DNA of 64,000 nucleotides from Welwitschia mirabilis (lineage: Eukaryota > Gnetophyta > Gnetopsida > Welwitschiales), in contig JBOZIK010000001.1 of NCBI GenBank assembly GCA_051453625.1, positions 206,966,426-207,030,425 of the forward strand, written 5' to 3'. Below the pieces are notes generated by a model. It made no database searches, was not told where the DNA came from, and saw only the letters and a list, made by a program, of their open reading frames with translations. Made by a program: the position numbers and the translations under genes. Positions 1 through 10,862 of the stretch are shown here, piece after piece. Positions within the stretch are counted from its first letter, which is position 1. The number at the start of each line of letters is the position of its first letter.

Positions 1-230
1 AAAATGGAGCTATAAGAAATTAGGATGACCAAGAACTTCACTCAAGTAACCTGCATAATTCATGACACTAAAAGGGATTGACTGGAATTTTGACCGGTCA
101 AATGACTAGAATGGAACTAAAATTTTATATCCATTTTATGTCCATTATTTATTAATTAGATAGCCATTTGATAGTCATTTATAGCTATTAAAAGTACATT
201 TTCAAATGTAATAAATCCTAAAACCTTCTA

Positions 231-238
231 ATATAAAT
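231..238 (+). promoter_or_regulatory. TATA box of the leading LTR
   Basis: ATATAAAT lies about 670 bp before the LTR end, at a plausible U3/R boundary. It is only a predicted promoter, and the element is probably silent. Confidence 0.4.
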
Positions 239-512
239 AGCCAAGAGAGAGATAAGTAAAATAACTTTTTCACTCTTGATCGAAGGACTAAATATTATGA
301 TATCTACTATAGCATCTTGGCTTTTTAATCTTGACTAAGGAAGATTTATCATAAGATTTATCATCTATTCTATATGTACATTCAAGGTCAGATCTACTAC
401 TTCATTTGTTGTATTATCTATAGAAGAAGAGCTCCATCAAAAATATGGTATCGAAGAACAAGTAATATCTATGGATCTTGATATTATTACTTCACTGTCT
501 TACATTTTAAAA

Positions 513-620
513 GATTGAGACTTAGCCTGCAAAACTCCATAAAAATGTTGAAACTTAGCCTACAAAATTCCATTGGAAAGATTAAGACTTAGCCTACAAA
601 AATCTATTTGTAAAGGTTAC
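513..620 (+). repeat. Three-unit ~33-bp tandem repeat inside LTR
   Basis: The core ACTTAGCC recurs at 520, 553 and 587, each time followed by a TRCAAAA/TACAAAA stretch and a CCAT- or CTAT-like end. The three units differ at several positions. They lie downstream of the TATA box, so they would be in transcribed R/U5 sequence. Confidence 0.75.
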
Positions 621-901
621 AAGTGAACCTGCAATACCTGGAGGAATAAAAAAGATCTAGATCAGGCTTGGTGATAAGCTGATCATTGAGAGTGGAGTAG
701 GGAGTTGCCCAAACCACTATAAAATCCTATGTGCATTCATTTAGTATTTTATGCTTTTAGTTAGTTTCATTACTTTGAATACTATTATATTTCTTTGCAT
801 GCATAAATTTATTAGCAAGTTATTTTGAGCAATTTTTTATTATATCATGAGTTTATTTTATTAGGGAACCTATTCACCCCCTAGGGTTCTCGATCCTATC
901 A

Positions 902-1025
902 GCAATAGTATGCTTGCTTATAAATGTAAGCTTCAATGTCAAAATAAATATATGAGATAAAATCATTATTTTAAAATCTAATTCTAAGATTTTCTTACTC
1001 TCTCTTACTCATTACAATTTCTTAT
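902..1025 (+). mobile_element. Fragment of the Tork/TAR-like copia LTR (same family as 21332-21779)
   Basis: The words GCTTGCTTATAAA, AAATCATTAT and the terminal TTACAATTTCTTATA region align with the last ~125 bp of the LTR at 21332-21779. The fragment starts abruptly at the end of the LTR at 1-901, which suggests that LTR was inserted into this older one. No primer-binding site is visible after its end. Confidence 0.7.
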
Positions 1026-3419
1026 AATTAGAAACTCTAATTGCATTCTTGACCTATGTTTAATGGTTTTATTAACTTCTTGGAAATTTCTTTTCATTCT
1101 CTACTACATGTGCTTCCTATTCTCTCGCATGCATTTTTAGCATGCCTTAATCTAGGATTTTACCCTATATTTACTATTATTTTTATAGTTGTTTATAGTT
1201 CCTATGTTCTTTGCATTATATTTTTTAAACTTTTTGGATTATAGCAAAGGCACTTATCTTTATATCTCTATATTTTTACAAGGTTTTGTTTAGTTTTAAA
1301 AATATTGCAAAGGTTTAATTCATGAGCATTCTTTGATATTTTTCAAAGATTTATCCATCTATTTTATTAGTATTTTTCATAATATGCTTCTTTATAAAAC
1401 TTTTTCATTTACTATTTTTGTTTGATGTTTTCTATGCATCTTAGGATGTGGCTATAAATAGAGTTTTTTTGCATCATATATTCTTATGTATGCATCCATG
1501 CCAATTTTCTAAAGCCATTACTTATAACATATTTTTTGTAGTTATTTTTTCTAATCACTACCATTGGCATCTAGTTAAATATACATTTACAATAGTCCAT
1601 TTTCCTATCTTCTATCTCCCACTACTATATTTTCTTGAGATTCTAGCTATTTTGTTTTAGCTAAATAGGGTTTTTTATTAGTTTTTTCTATAGTTGTTTT
1701 AAAAAACATCAAGATCAAGAATCTTAAATGGCCTCCATCTTTATAATGTCTATCAAATGTTTTTTTTGTTTATTTTCTAAATGGCATTATTATAACATTA
1801 ATTCAAATTTGTAAAAAAAGATTACTTTCATAATCATGAAAAGAATCAAATAGGCAAATGTTGGAGATATTTTCATTTGAAAAATTCTTTAAACAATATA
1901 AATTCTAGACATCTAGTAAAAATAGAAATGCCTCAAAAATTTAGAACTTTAGTTCTTCTTCGATAATTTAGTGCCTCTTTCATAATGAAAATACAAAAAT
2001 TCTTATTATATAGTGAAATACACAAACATTCTTCTTTCATAGTGTAATTTATTTTTTTGTGATTGACCTATGCATATATGTTTATATGCTATGTAATTTT
2101 TTAATAGTATGACAAATAGCTTTGGGCCCTTAGTGCTAGATTTTCTAAGGCCTACGCATAGCAGTGTTAGCTAGCCAGTGTATAGCTTTTGGTCCTATTA
2201 TGTTTGCATGCACAGTTTTATGCATTTTTTGTATCTTTAAGATTTTTTTTTTAGTTCTATTTGAGTGTTTGAATAATTTTTATAAATTGTCACTCCAAGA
2301 CTCATATTTTATCATCAAATAAAATTATAAGAATAAGAAAGATCCCTTGATTAAACTTTTTTAAAGCTATTTTCTTTAGTTTTTAAAATCCCTTCCTATC
2401 TTTTTCTCTTTTTATAAGCATCTATCTTGATATTTTGGCAACTTTTTAAGTTTTATAAGATAAATCTCTCTCACTAAGTTAAGTTGGAATGTGGATAAAG
2501 ATCCCTTGACTTGAATTTCTTTTACTTTAAAGAACCATTCTTGTGATTTGGATAAATTAATCTAAGTTGGATGGTGAGCAAAATCTCCTTAGCTTAACTA
2601 TATTCTAATAAGTCCCTTTTCCTTTTTTTTCCTTAGTCTTTTACATCTTTTTTCACATACTTAAATTTTATTAATCCTATTAAATAAAAAATGAAATGAC
2701 GTTTACCCCTAAACACTTAATGTATTTTACTGTCAATAAGTCTTGGTTGGTGATGGGCATAGGGAGCCTTACATATACATTGATTTGTATTAAGCTATGC
2801 CACATTTATCATAACTATGAATTTTAGCCCATACATAGAGCCATGTTTCTCTTAAGTAAAAACATGTAAGGCATTCAAAGTTCTAGGTTCCTATACATGC
2901 CTTAATAATTAAGTGTATTAGGTGAATACTAGAGGAGTAGTGGTAGGATCTACTTGGATTTCATTACCAAGTTAATGAAAAAGCATAAGTATAAGAAAAT
3001 TTAAAATTTACTAACTTTAAAGTAGGTTTCCAACATTACATCATCCTCTCCTTTAAGGGGGCTATATAGCTAAGGTAACCAAAACTAACTGATGACTTGG
3101 ATGCTCCACTGATGTGATTCATACTTTATCTTTTTACTTCTTTTAAAGACAAGGGCCTCATCCTTAGAGAGGATTGATCACTACCTAGATTAGGATTAAG
3201 TCATAAAATTTTTAAAGCTATATTTTCATCACCTAATAATTAATTTAGTTCCTTCACATTAAAATCTACTACACTCACATAAGAAATGTTTAACAAATTT
3301 CTTTGTTTTTTCTTTGTGTGAGTAGACATTCATTTCTTTGGGTATTTTAGGCTTTTTTATATTAATATATTACTTTACATTTTTATTTTCATTTTCTCTT
3401 CTCAAGCTAATAAGTATTC
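1026..3419. other. A+T-rich stretch without a recognisable gene
   Basis: The open frames at 1056-1244 and 1448-1660 encode only hydrophobic Phe/Leu/Ile runs expected from A+T-rich DNA, so I reject them as genes. A short motif, AAGATCCCTTGA, occurs near 2338 and again near 2498 within loosely similar flanks. A region around 2690-3180 looks like non-coding retrotransposon DNA, but I cannot assign it to a family. Confidence 0.5.
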
Positions 3420-4240
3420 TTTATATGATGGATAGATCCATTATTCAGTTATGGATATAAGCAATATGCCCCTGAAAATTGACTACCCCTCATAACTTAT
3501 GATCTCCTATTCCAATTTTATTAACAATGAAAATCTCAAAGGAAAATTTTTAGATAATGTCAAACTTATTCAACTAGTTTTGACAATCAAAAACATGACC
3601 AAGATTAAAGTCACTCTTTAGAATGACTAGTCACTGAAGGATTGGCATGAGCATTTTATATCAACCATGTGTATTTATGATTTTAACAAGTATTTCTTTA
3701 AGAGAATTCATGTGACTCTTTTTAGAACCAAGATGAAGAATATTCTTGAAGAGCTATTGATATAAAATTCACTAAGATTATGTGCAAATTAGTAGCTTCT
3801 TAAAATAAAACATTGGTTGATAGATATCATATTTGTTATACCAACTTTTATACTTTTAAGATATATTTAATGCTAAGAATGAATTGGAACTTATCAATCT
3901 TATAAATAGCATCAATAATTTGCATTATAAAAAGGGAAAGATGAGATAATTAATTATGCAGATTACAAACATTAAGGAAAAGATAGCTAAGATCGAGCTA
4001 AACCAAGTTTGCATTCATTACATCAACTTAGTCAAATGTTATTTAGAGGAACCATTCCTGTACAACTATATTATGTCACTACATGGAAGTAAGAAACTTT
4101 CTCAGATGAACTTTCACATGATTAGTAATATGATAATCCTAAATTTTGTTATCGTAATTAAGCACATTTTTCTCTTATTTAATATTATTTACTAATAGAC
4201 ATAATGGATCCTAAGATCAAATTCGAATTATTCTCCTGAA
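3420..4240 (+). pseudogene. Copia gag remnant (UBN2-type)
   Basis: The best part is an ATG-started frame at 3956-4195 (79 codons). It resembles the middle of copia Gag: a helix reading NIKEKIAKIELNQ, then a segment ending YNYIMSLHGSKKLS, where family members usually have a 'LP.SY..F..SL.G...LT' block. The frame immediately before it (INNLHYKKGK) fits the preceding Gag segment after one stop. Earlier bases to 3420 are probably the Gag N-terminus but are too damaged to follow. Gag forms the element's virus-like particle. This would be the 5' coding part of the copia element whose zinc knuckle, protease and integrase lie at 7.7-9.3 kb. Assignment by motif only. Confidence 0.5.
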
Positions 4241-6645
4241 AAAGACAAAGCATACTATTATTATATGTTTATTTATAAATAATTTCTCAATTATTTTGGT
4301 TTACAAAAAATAGTGATGTTATAATTTCATATCCTATATTTCTTCTTAGTATTTTATTATGTAGAGAGATATCTTGTATATAGTTGAGGAGATATAAACT
4401 TATTATAAAACATACATGGATAAGTTTTAGGATAATTCCTAACCAATATAATAGGAGGTTACAACTTCTACTAATGGTATTTGAAATGGCTATCTAACCA
4501 TCCTTTAGATGTTAATTGGTTCTCCTTTAAGTTCTAAAATATACAAACATGGCTAAGCTCAACTTCATAGGCTTCTACTTCATTTTGATAAACCCCTAAT
4601 ATAGGTAATAGGTAGTAAGTGAGGTAGATGCATGTTTATCAGTGATTTTCGCTTTCTTAAAACATCTTTGGATGATGTAACATGATTCATTAATGTTAAG
4701 GGCTTAGGATATTAAGTCCAAATAAGTTCATACATGGGTAGGATAGGAGAATGATAAATCCACTTTCAAAAGGATATTATATTAAAAAATGCAATGCAAC
4801 CCACCTTGCTAATGAAATCCAAGAATGGAAATGACCATTATTACAATTATCTTAATTTAGTTCTATTTTATGAATAAACCACATAAATGCATGCATACAA
4901 TTCTATGTAATGTGGATATTTAATATATTATTTGACTATTTATAATAATTTCAATCATCAGTGGGTTCAGTTTATAGAAACAATCATTCAAAAGAGAAAC
5001 AAACCTGCCAGAACATATTATAATCATGATTATAATGAAAATCTAAATAAAAGAGAAATTATTTTCTTATTTTTAACATAAATAATAACAATATTCAAAA
5101 TGTTTTAAATCTTATAGTAATAATATACTTAAAGAGAACTAATCCATACCTAGAGCTATGTCAATCCTAGAAGCATTCTTCCATGCTCATATGATAATTT
5201 CTCATGGTTATGTGCAATGAAGATAAACAAAGGAAAGTATAACTTAAGAATGAGTATTAAGACATAATTTTTTATCTGAAACTTATAGTGCTATGGCATA
5301 AGTTAAAAAAATAATAATAAATCAAGTATTATGCAAGTTATTTAAATTACTAAGATCAAAGCCTTTATAAGCATATATATTCACAGTAAGGCAAAACAAA
5401 AAGTGTAAAAGAGGTACTTATCCTAATGAAATGTTATGCATAATAAATTAAAACTTAAAGTTACTATTGGAACTCATCTTATATATTTAAATTAACTATA
5501 TAATTGTATTTAACAATTCATAATTTAATACATTAATTACAACATTTTTAGAGCTTTAAAGAAACATTATAACCAAAAATTACTAATTAATTAATTATGA
5601 AGTAAGAAATAAATTATAGTAGGTTTTTAAAATATAGGCTCATAATAAGATCCTTATAAATTAACTTAAACTATTTTAGATTTTTTAAAGTATTATTTCT
5701 AAGGCCATACTTTAAGATTGAAAACTAATAAATTTTCCAAAATTATAGTCCTACCATGCTACACTAAAACAATTATTATTTTCAAAATGCTTTGAGTTTT
5801 TAAGTGATTTAATATTTTTGAAAAGTTTATTTAATTCTTTAGAATCTAGGATACTTGATGTTTTAAATATCTTAACTATTAGTTATGAAAACTAAAATTA
5901 ATTGCTTATTATTCTTTGGATTTATTTCCTAATCCATTTTCATAAATAATTTTCTTAGAAATTACTAGACATTAGAAAAATTGCTATTTTTAAATTTTTA
6001 TAGATATAACATAATTTTGGAATTATAGAAAAACTTTTACTAATTTATACCTACTAATTAATTATCTATAATATTATTAATATATGCTCTATTTTTGAAA
6101 TGTAACTTTTGCCATAAAATATGCTAAAAATTCTACAACTAGTTATGACATAATTTGAATTAGTAAAATAATAAATATACTAGCTAAACTAAATATTGAC
6201 AATATATTTTAGCTAAATATTAATAATACAAATTAATATAGAAAAGAGAAATCAATGCACAAAAGCATTTACAATGAGCCTTAGGATTGTTATAAAGGAG
6301 TATTATCCTAAAAGAGATTTTAATGATAAGAATTTTCCCTAATAAGATTAATTTAATACAAAATTAATTTAAAAAATATAGTATTAAATATGTATAATAA
6401 TAAAACAAACATGGGTATCCAAATTTTTATAGTAAACCCCCTAGCTACTTGGCCATAATTATAGATAAAATGAGAAGTATCTCTCTCTTTACTATTTATA
6501 GATAAATAAAAGACACATAATCCAAGATCATAAGATCACATGATTTATCATTGATAAGTGGAATGGATAATAATTGAAATTATAGCATCAAAAGAGATAT
6601 CAGATTTATGATTCATGTACCTAACTATGGTAAGTAATTTACTTG
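4241..6645. other. A+T-rich filler interrupting the copia element
   Basis: No gene is visible. The stretch is very A+T-rich with many TAATTA/TTAATT words and no long frames. It separates the gag remnant (to 4240) from the zinc-knuckle part (from 7700), so it probably includes inserted or expanded DNA. No termini or target duplications could be identified. Confidence 0.45.
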
Positions 6646-6842
6646 CTTTAATTAGCGAGGTTGATAACATGCATCATTTCCTCATGAAATCTTCCTCTTA
6701 AGCTTTCATAGGCTCATAATCATGCTTAATTTAATTTAATTTAATTTAATTTCTTTAATTAGCAAGGTTGATAACATGCATCATTTCCTCATGAAATCTT
6801 CTTCTTAAGCTTTCATAGGCTCATAATCATGCTTAATTTAAT
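6646..6842 (+). repeat. Young 107-bp tandem duplication with TTAAT microsatellite
   Basis: The unit starting CTTTAATTAGCGAGG at 6646 is repeated from 6753 as CTTTAATTAGCAAGG. Over the ~85 compared bases I count two differences, one being CG to CA and one C to T. The first unit ends in a TTAAT-type microsatellite (about 6726-6752). This identity is far higher than that between most other repeats in the window, so the duplication is recent. Confidence 0.9.
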
Positions 6843-7065
6843 TCAAGACATACATTAAAATAAGAAATTCACAAACTTTAAAGTTTTCATGTGATGTAAT
6901 AAGATAAACCTTTTTAAGTTCAATGAATAAAATAATTAATATGTTATGAATATCAATTCAAGACATGTATTGAAAGATTTTATGCACTAATGTTGAAGTT
7001 ATCATGTGACATAATGAGATAAGCATATTTAATTTAAATGAATAAAATAATTAATATGTTATGAT
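6841..7065 (+). repeat. Two-unit 115-bp tandem repeat
   Basis: ATTCAAGACA begins units at 6841 and 6956, and both end with AATGAATAAAATAATTAATATGTTATG-like sequence. The units differ at many sites, so this duplication is older than the adjacent 107-bp one. No coding potential is seen. Confidence 0.8.
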
Positions 7066-7699
7066 TCAAGAGCTATTACACATCTCAAGAAGATTAAATT
7101 CATGGTAAAATAAATTTACTTATTCATCTTTTTTAATTCTTGATAAGAGTAGATGTACTTATTCACATGCTCATTTATTTCATAATGCATAGAATATATT
7201 AATCACAAAGTACAAGAAAGAAGATTTTTATTCATGATTAAGGATAATATACCTATCATGTTTACCAACAAATTTAAATGAGTAAACAAGATGTACTTAG
7301 TACTTTTGTAAAATGTATTATTATACCCTCTTGAATTTTTCAATTTAGTAGTTTTACTATGTGATTTAAGTTTTTAAAATAATGGGATTATTTAGTTTTA
7401 ATATTTGAATAGTTTTAATTATGAATTAATTTTCTCATAAATATGTTCATAGCATAATTATTATTATTTTCATCTTGAATTATGAAAATTATAAAAACTA
7501 AGGTTAATTACTTAAATACCATCCTATTTTGACAAGTCTCTTAAAGAATAAAAATTCATTATCTAATTAAAAGATTAATTTATCTAATAATATAATAATT
7601 AATATGTATATAATTCAAGGTATGACTAGTAAAGATCTCATTACAATTAAAGCTAAGTTTAACTTCACAGGCTCCTCATCCCTTAATGCTTACTTTTAA
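7066..7699. other. A+T-rich stretch, nothing recognised
   Basis: No frame, terminal repeat or family motif was found. Some phrases (AAAACTAAGGTTAATTACTTA near 7497) loosely echo sequence near 5900, which may mean old duplication, but I could not establish boundaries. Confidence 0.4.
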
Positions 7700-8075
7700 A
7701 GTTTCTTATTCTCATGGTGTACCTTAATAACATAAACAGTCTTCAAGCAAATTTTTTTCTTTTAAAGATAAGTATAATGATAAGGGTAAGGCTCTTCAAA
7801 ATAAAACATTAGCTCTTTCTCCTTAATACAATCAAGCCAGTAACAAAGAAAACAATCTCAAACTAATACTACTTCTCAGAAGAAAAAGTATTAATAATTT
7901 CATTATAGAAGACAAGGTCACACCACCAACTTCTATAGAATATTATGGGAGAAGATCAAGTATACATTTAAGACTAATGTAGTCATCAAGGATTTTGGTT
8001 CTCTCAAAGATGCTAAATGCTATGAATCTAATGTTGTCTTTCAATGTCATAATTTTAGATATTTATAAATACACC
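7700..8075 (+). pseudogene. Copia gag C-terminus (zinc-knuckle region), decayed
   Basis: From about 7908 one frame stays open for some 50 codons. It reads QGHTTNFYRILWEKIK and later DAKCYESNVVFQCHNF, fitting the segment between the Gag zinc knuckle and protease of Tork-like copia elements. Just before it, YYFSEEK/KKGH-like codons in other frames fit a decayed CX2CX4HX4C knuckle. A basic stretch (KDKYNDKGKALQNK) lies at about 7765. It belongs with the protease immediately downstream on the same strand. Confidence 0.55.
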
Positions 8076-8640
8076 TCTTGACAAGACATGGATTCTTAAT
8101 ACTATTACCACTAGGCACATGACTTACAGGTAAGATTATTTTAATGATTTATTAAAGTTCCTAATAAAGTCTATTTGGTAGATAGAAAACTAGTTCCAGT
8201 GGAAGGATATTATTTTATTATTCTTGAGATGATATCTCCTTCTCCATGAATTATGTCAAATATTCTATATGTTCCCTTATTGGGGTTTCATCTTCTTTTA
8301 CTTGCACTTTTGATGAAAGGATATCATTCTATTTCCATGATAAATAGATTAATAAATATTTATGATAATATTTGAGAGATTACATCTTCAAGGCTATGTC
8401 AATATTTGAGAGATTACATTAACTATTTATAAGAAGATATTTTTCTCTCACTACTATGTTATGCTCAATTATGACATTTTACTGTTTACACATTGAATAT
8501 AATATGTGAGAATTATCATTAGATTCTTCCATTCATTTCACAAAATTTTCCATAATGTGAAGCATATATCATGAATAAAGAGATTTGATAGCATTTTGCA
8601 CCAAGTAAATGACACATTAATTAGAAACATTTTTTCATTC
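8076..8640 (+). pseudogene. Copia aspartic protease and gag-pre-integrase remnant
   Basis: The motif RHMTYR at 8113-8130 corresponds to the conserved 'S/TRHMT' block just after the catalytic DSGAT of copia protease. Here the catalytic position reads N-T-I-T-T, so the aspartate codon at 8098-8100 is AAT. Downstream codons (DYFNDLLK, then a Val/Tyr-rich segment) fit the rest of the protease. The gag-pre-integrase region to 8640 is recognisable only in traces. The enzyme would cleave the Gag-Pol polyprotein; this copy is dead. Confidence 0.6.
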
Positions 8641-9290
8641 ATAGTGATCTATATGGTCTAATGCTAGTGCCTATGCTATTGGCTTTTATTATTTTATCTT
8701 TTCATTGGTAGCTACTCATAAATGGATTTGGTGTACTTTATGAATTCAAAATCTAATGATTTGCAAATGTTAAAAGTTTTCAAAGCAAACTTGGAAAAGG
8801 AATCAAAATGTAAGATAAAAGATTTCCACTCTAATAATGGTGGTGAATATACATATACAAAATTTAAGGACCATCTTATTTTAGAAGGCATTTAACATCT
8901 AAATACTTACATAAAAATATCACAACAAAATGGTATTTCTAAAATAATCCATTAAACCATAATGGATATGGCACAATGTATGATCTATCTATGTGGTTGT
9001 AAATACTATATCTAGGATGAAGCTATGAGTATTGTGGTGTATTTCAATAATCGTATTGTACATTATTTTGAAAAGTTTATCTCTCTTATTAAAAATTAGT
9101 ATGGTTCTAAGCTAACTTTATAAGATATACATGTGTTAGATGAAAATGCTATGTTCATATTCCTAGTAAACATCATGATATGCATGGTGCATGTGCTTAT
9201 ATTGGCATACTCATTAGTCATCCATTAGGCCAAATAGTATATCATGAGTACCTTTTTAAGCATTAAAACATCATCATCTCTCATTATTTC
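8641..9290 (+). pseudogene. Copia integrase remnant, ends at an assembly gap
   Basis: Frames around 8641-8720 fit the 'DL.GPMPV...YFLLFIDDYS' block. From 8723 WVYFMNSKSND is in frame and continues to SNNGGEYT, matching the 'RSDNGGEY' site of the DDE integrase core. The second catalytic aspartate (8833-8835) is AAT (Asn). QQNGISK and TIMDMAQCMI follow, then from about 9150 CYVHIPSKHHDMHGACAYIG and ISHPLGQIVY, the post-core 'GC.CYVH.P...R' block. Integrase would insert the element's cDNA; stops and the Asp loss make this non-functional. It is cut by the N run at 9291. Confidence 0.8.
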
Positions 9291-9300
9291 NNNNNNNNNN
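9291..9300. other. Assembly gap (10 N)
   Basis: Ten N within the end of the copia integrase remnant. Confidence 0.99.
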
Positions 9301-9563
9301 TATAATGATTCTTATATAGATTCTTTCAAGATTCATTTTTTATCCTATCTAGTATTAATTCTAGATGCTCAATATCATATGATTAGGTGAGGGGGTTGGG
9401 AAGGGGAGGTAATGTATCCACTAATGCTCTAATTCCTTCAAGTAAAATTTAAATGATCACATTTAAACCTATAGGAATTGAGCAATTTTGTGCACCTATC
9501 AATTATAAACATCATTCTATTGGTCACTACTAACATGTAAAAATTGATAATTATATCAAGTAT
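9301..9563 (+). other. Probable copia integrase-RT linker
   Basis: This lies between copia integrase and the first Athila-like LTR. In position it fits the poorly conserved linker between integrase and reverse transcriptase, which resumes at 19574. No diagnostic motif is seen. A purine-rich string (GAGGGGGTTGGGAAGGGGAGG) at 9389-9409 looks like a polypurine tract but is not followed by a recognisable LTR start. Confidence 0.35.
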
Positions 9564-9885
9564 TGCAGGATAATTTATTATAAATGAAGACATTAATTTA
9601 ATTATTTTAATCATAAAAAATGTCTTCTATTATTATATTTTTCTTTATGATAATTATATATATTTAGCCACATTTTGGAATACATGATAGAAGATGTACA
9701 CAATTCTACATAAGACAACAGTGGTAATGAAGACATGAGGTGGTGACACATAGTAGTAGCATTGGAAGACATGTGATAGAGGTATATCAATATGGAATTG
9801 GAAAAATGTGGTAATAAAACTAGTTGGTAGAGGAATCTAAATCCAAAGGACCCATGTTGAACTCATCATAACAAAGATTTCACCT

Positions 9886-10095
9886 AATGCTATATGATGA
9901 TCTTCACCAAACACTATAAGATAACCTTCACTAAATGCTAAATGATGAAGATTCTACATAATGCTATAGGATATAACCTTATCTACCTAATGCTATAAGA
10001 TAAATGTCACCAAATGCTATAAGATATAATCTTATCTACCTAATGCTAAATAAGGAAGATTCTAACTAATACTATAAGCCAAATGCTATCAACTA
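9886..10095 (+). repeat. Subrepeats 'CTAATGCTATAAGATA' upstream of LTR promoter, copy A
   Basis: The word (C)AAATGCTATAAGATA or CTAATGCTATA occurs about nine times at roughly 20-30-bp spacing, alternating with CTTCACC or CTTATCTAC. The same array lies at 18594-18800 in copy D. It ends just before the TATA box, a place where LTR enhancer repeats are often found. Confidence 0.75.
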
Positions 10096-10113
10096 TTTTA
10101 ACCTATCCTCACT

Positions 10114-10120
10114 TATAAAA
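10114..10120 (+). promoter_or_regulatory. TATA box, Athila-like LTR copy A
   Basis: TATAAAA followed by GGG. The matching TATAAAAGGG is kept in copy D, and copy B begins just after the same place. Confidence 0.6.
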
Positions 10121-10844
10121 GGGTTTTGATCACTCATTTGTAATCATCCTTCATTTGGATAAGGCACAAAACCTTTGAAGTGTTAAGGTGTGATGGCTCT
10201 CTTAGTACTTCTTTAGGGAGTGAGCTCATTTTTAAGGTTATTGAGGAGTTCTTTCTTCTTTTTTCATCTTTGACATAATGTGCATTTTACTTAATCATTA
10301 CTAAAGAGTTATCTCCTTTTGATTGTTAGTTTCATTTCATTTTATAATAGGAATACACTATCAAGTTTTACTTTGGTCAACCAAGTGAATTTGATTACTT
10401 AATTGGTTTATAGTCTTAATAGTTTCATGAACATATGCACCATTAGTTTTTAATTTCCATTTTTGTTATAAGGCTATGAAATCAATAATTGTCAAATTCA
10501 CCAACACTTAGATGGTGAATGAGATTATGTTATAATGACATAAGATTTTACACTTGATGGTCTGAAGTTTATTTTAAGTTAATAATACATATGATCAAGT
10601 GAGGATTTATAGGAGAATAAATTGGACAACTATTAGAGCTTTCTTACTTTACACTTTTTTAGATGAAGCTTCAAAACAAACCTTAAATTCCTCTTCTTTC
10701 CCTTTTATTTTCATTTTTATTTTTTTAAACTTACAAGCTAGCAAAAGTTAGTGCAATTTATATTTAATTATTCCTATAGAAGAACAATAACTAGGTTTTT
10801 AGCTTCATTTAAATCTAGATCATTGTAAAGCTATGACTAGATTT

Positions 10845-10862
10845 TGGCATCATTTCTAGGGA
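10845..10862 (+). other. Decayed primer-binding site (tRNA-Asp type), copy A
   Basis: TGGCATCATTTCTAGGGA fits the TGGCGCCGTTGCCGGGGA site used by Athila/Tat gypsy elements, with every change a C-to-T or G-to-A transition. It lies a few bases after the LTR end, as expected. Confidence 0.8.

Larger units (their letters stand above)
1..901 (+). mobile_element. Copia-type LTR, 3' part (solo or 3' LTR; start outside window)
   Basis: The block ends in TATTCACCCCCTAGGG followed shortly by TATCA, the ending style of many plant Ty1/copia LTRs. It contains a TATA box (231-238) and a ~33-bp internal tandem repeat. No primer-binding site follows the end; instead a fragment of a different LTR begins at once. 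It is therefore either the 3' LTR of an element lying upstream of the window or a solo LTR. No coding sequence of its own is visible. The class is inferred from the terminal motif, and the exact lineage is not resolved. Confidence 0.65.
9564..10838 (+). mobile_element. Athila-like gypsy LTR, copy A
   Basis: About 1.28 kb homologous throughout to LTR copy D at 18255-19573 and, in its 3' half, to copies B and C. It is followed by a primer-binding site at 10845. It contains a TATA box (10114-10120) preceded by short tandem subrepeats. The start is placed where homology to D begins, near a decayed TG. An open frame at the equivalent place in copy D has no support as a protein. Confidence 0.8.

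Noticed and set aside
1056-1660. Two open frames (62 and 70 codons) as small membrane proteins
   Set aside because: Their hydrophobic Phe/Leu/Ile/Tyr composition is what T-rich DNA gives by chance. There is no supporting motif, and similar frames occur in obvious LTRs.
9389-9409. Polypurine tract of a separate element
   Set aside because: The string is purine-rich, but no LTR start or repeat partner follows within reach; the next LTR begins at 9564.
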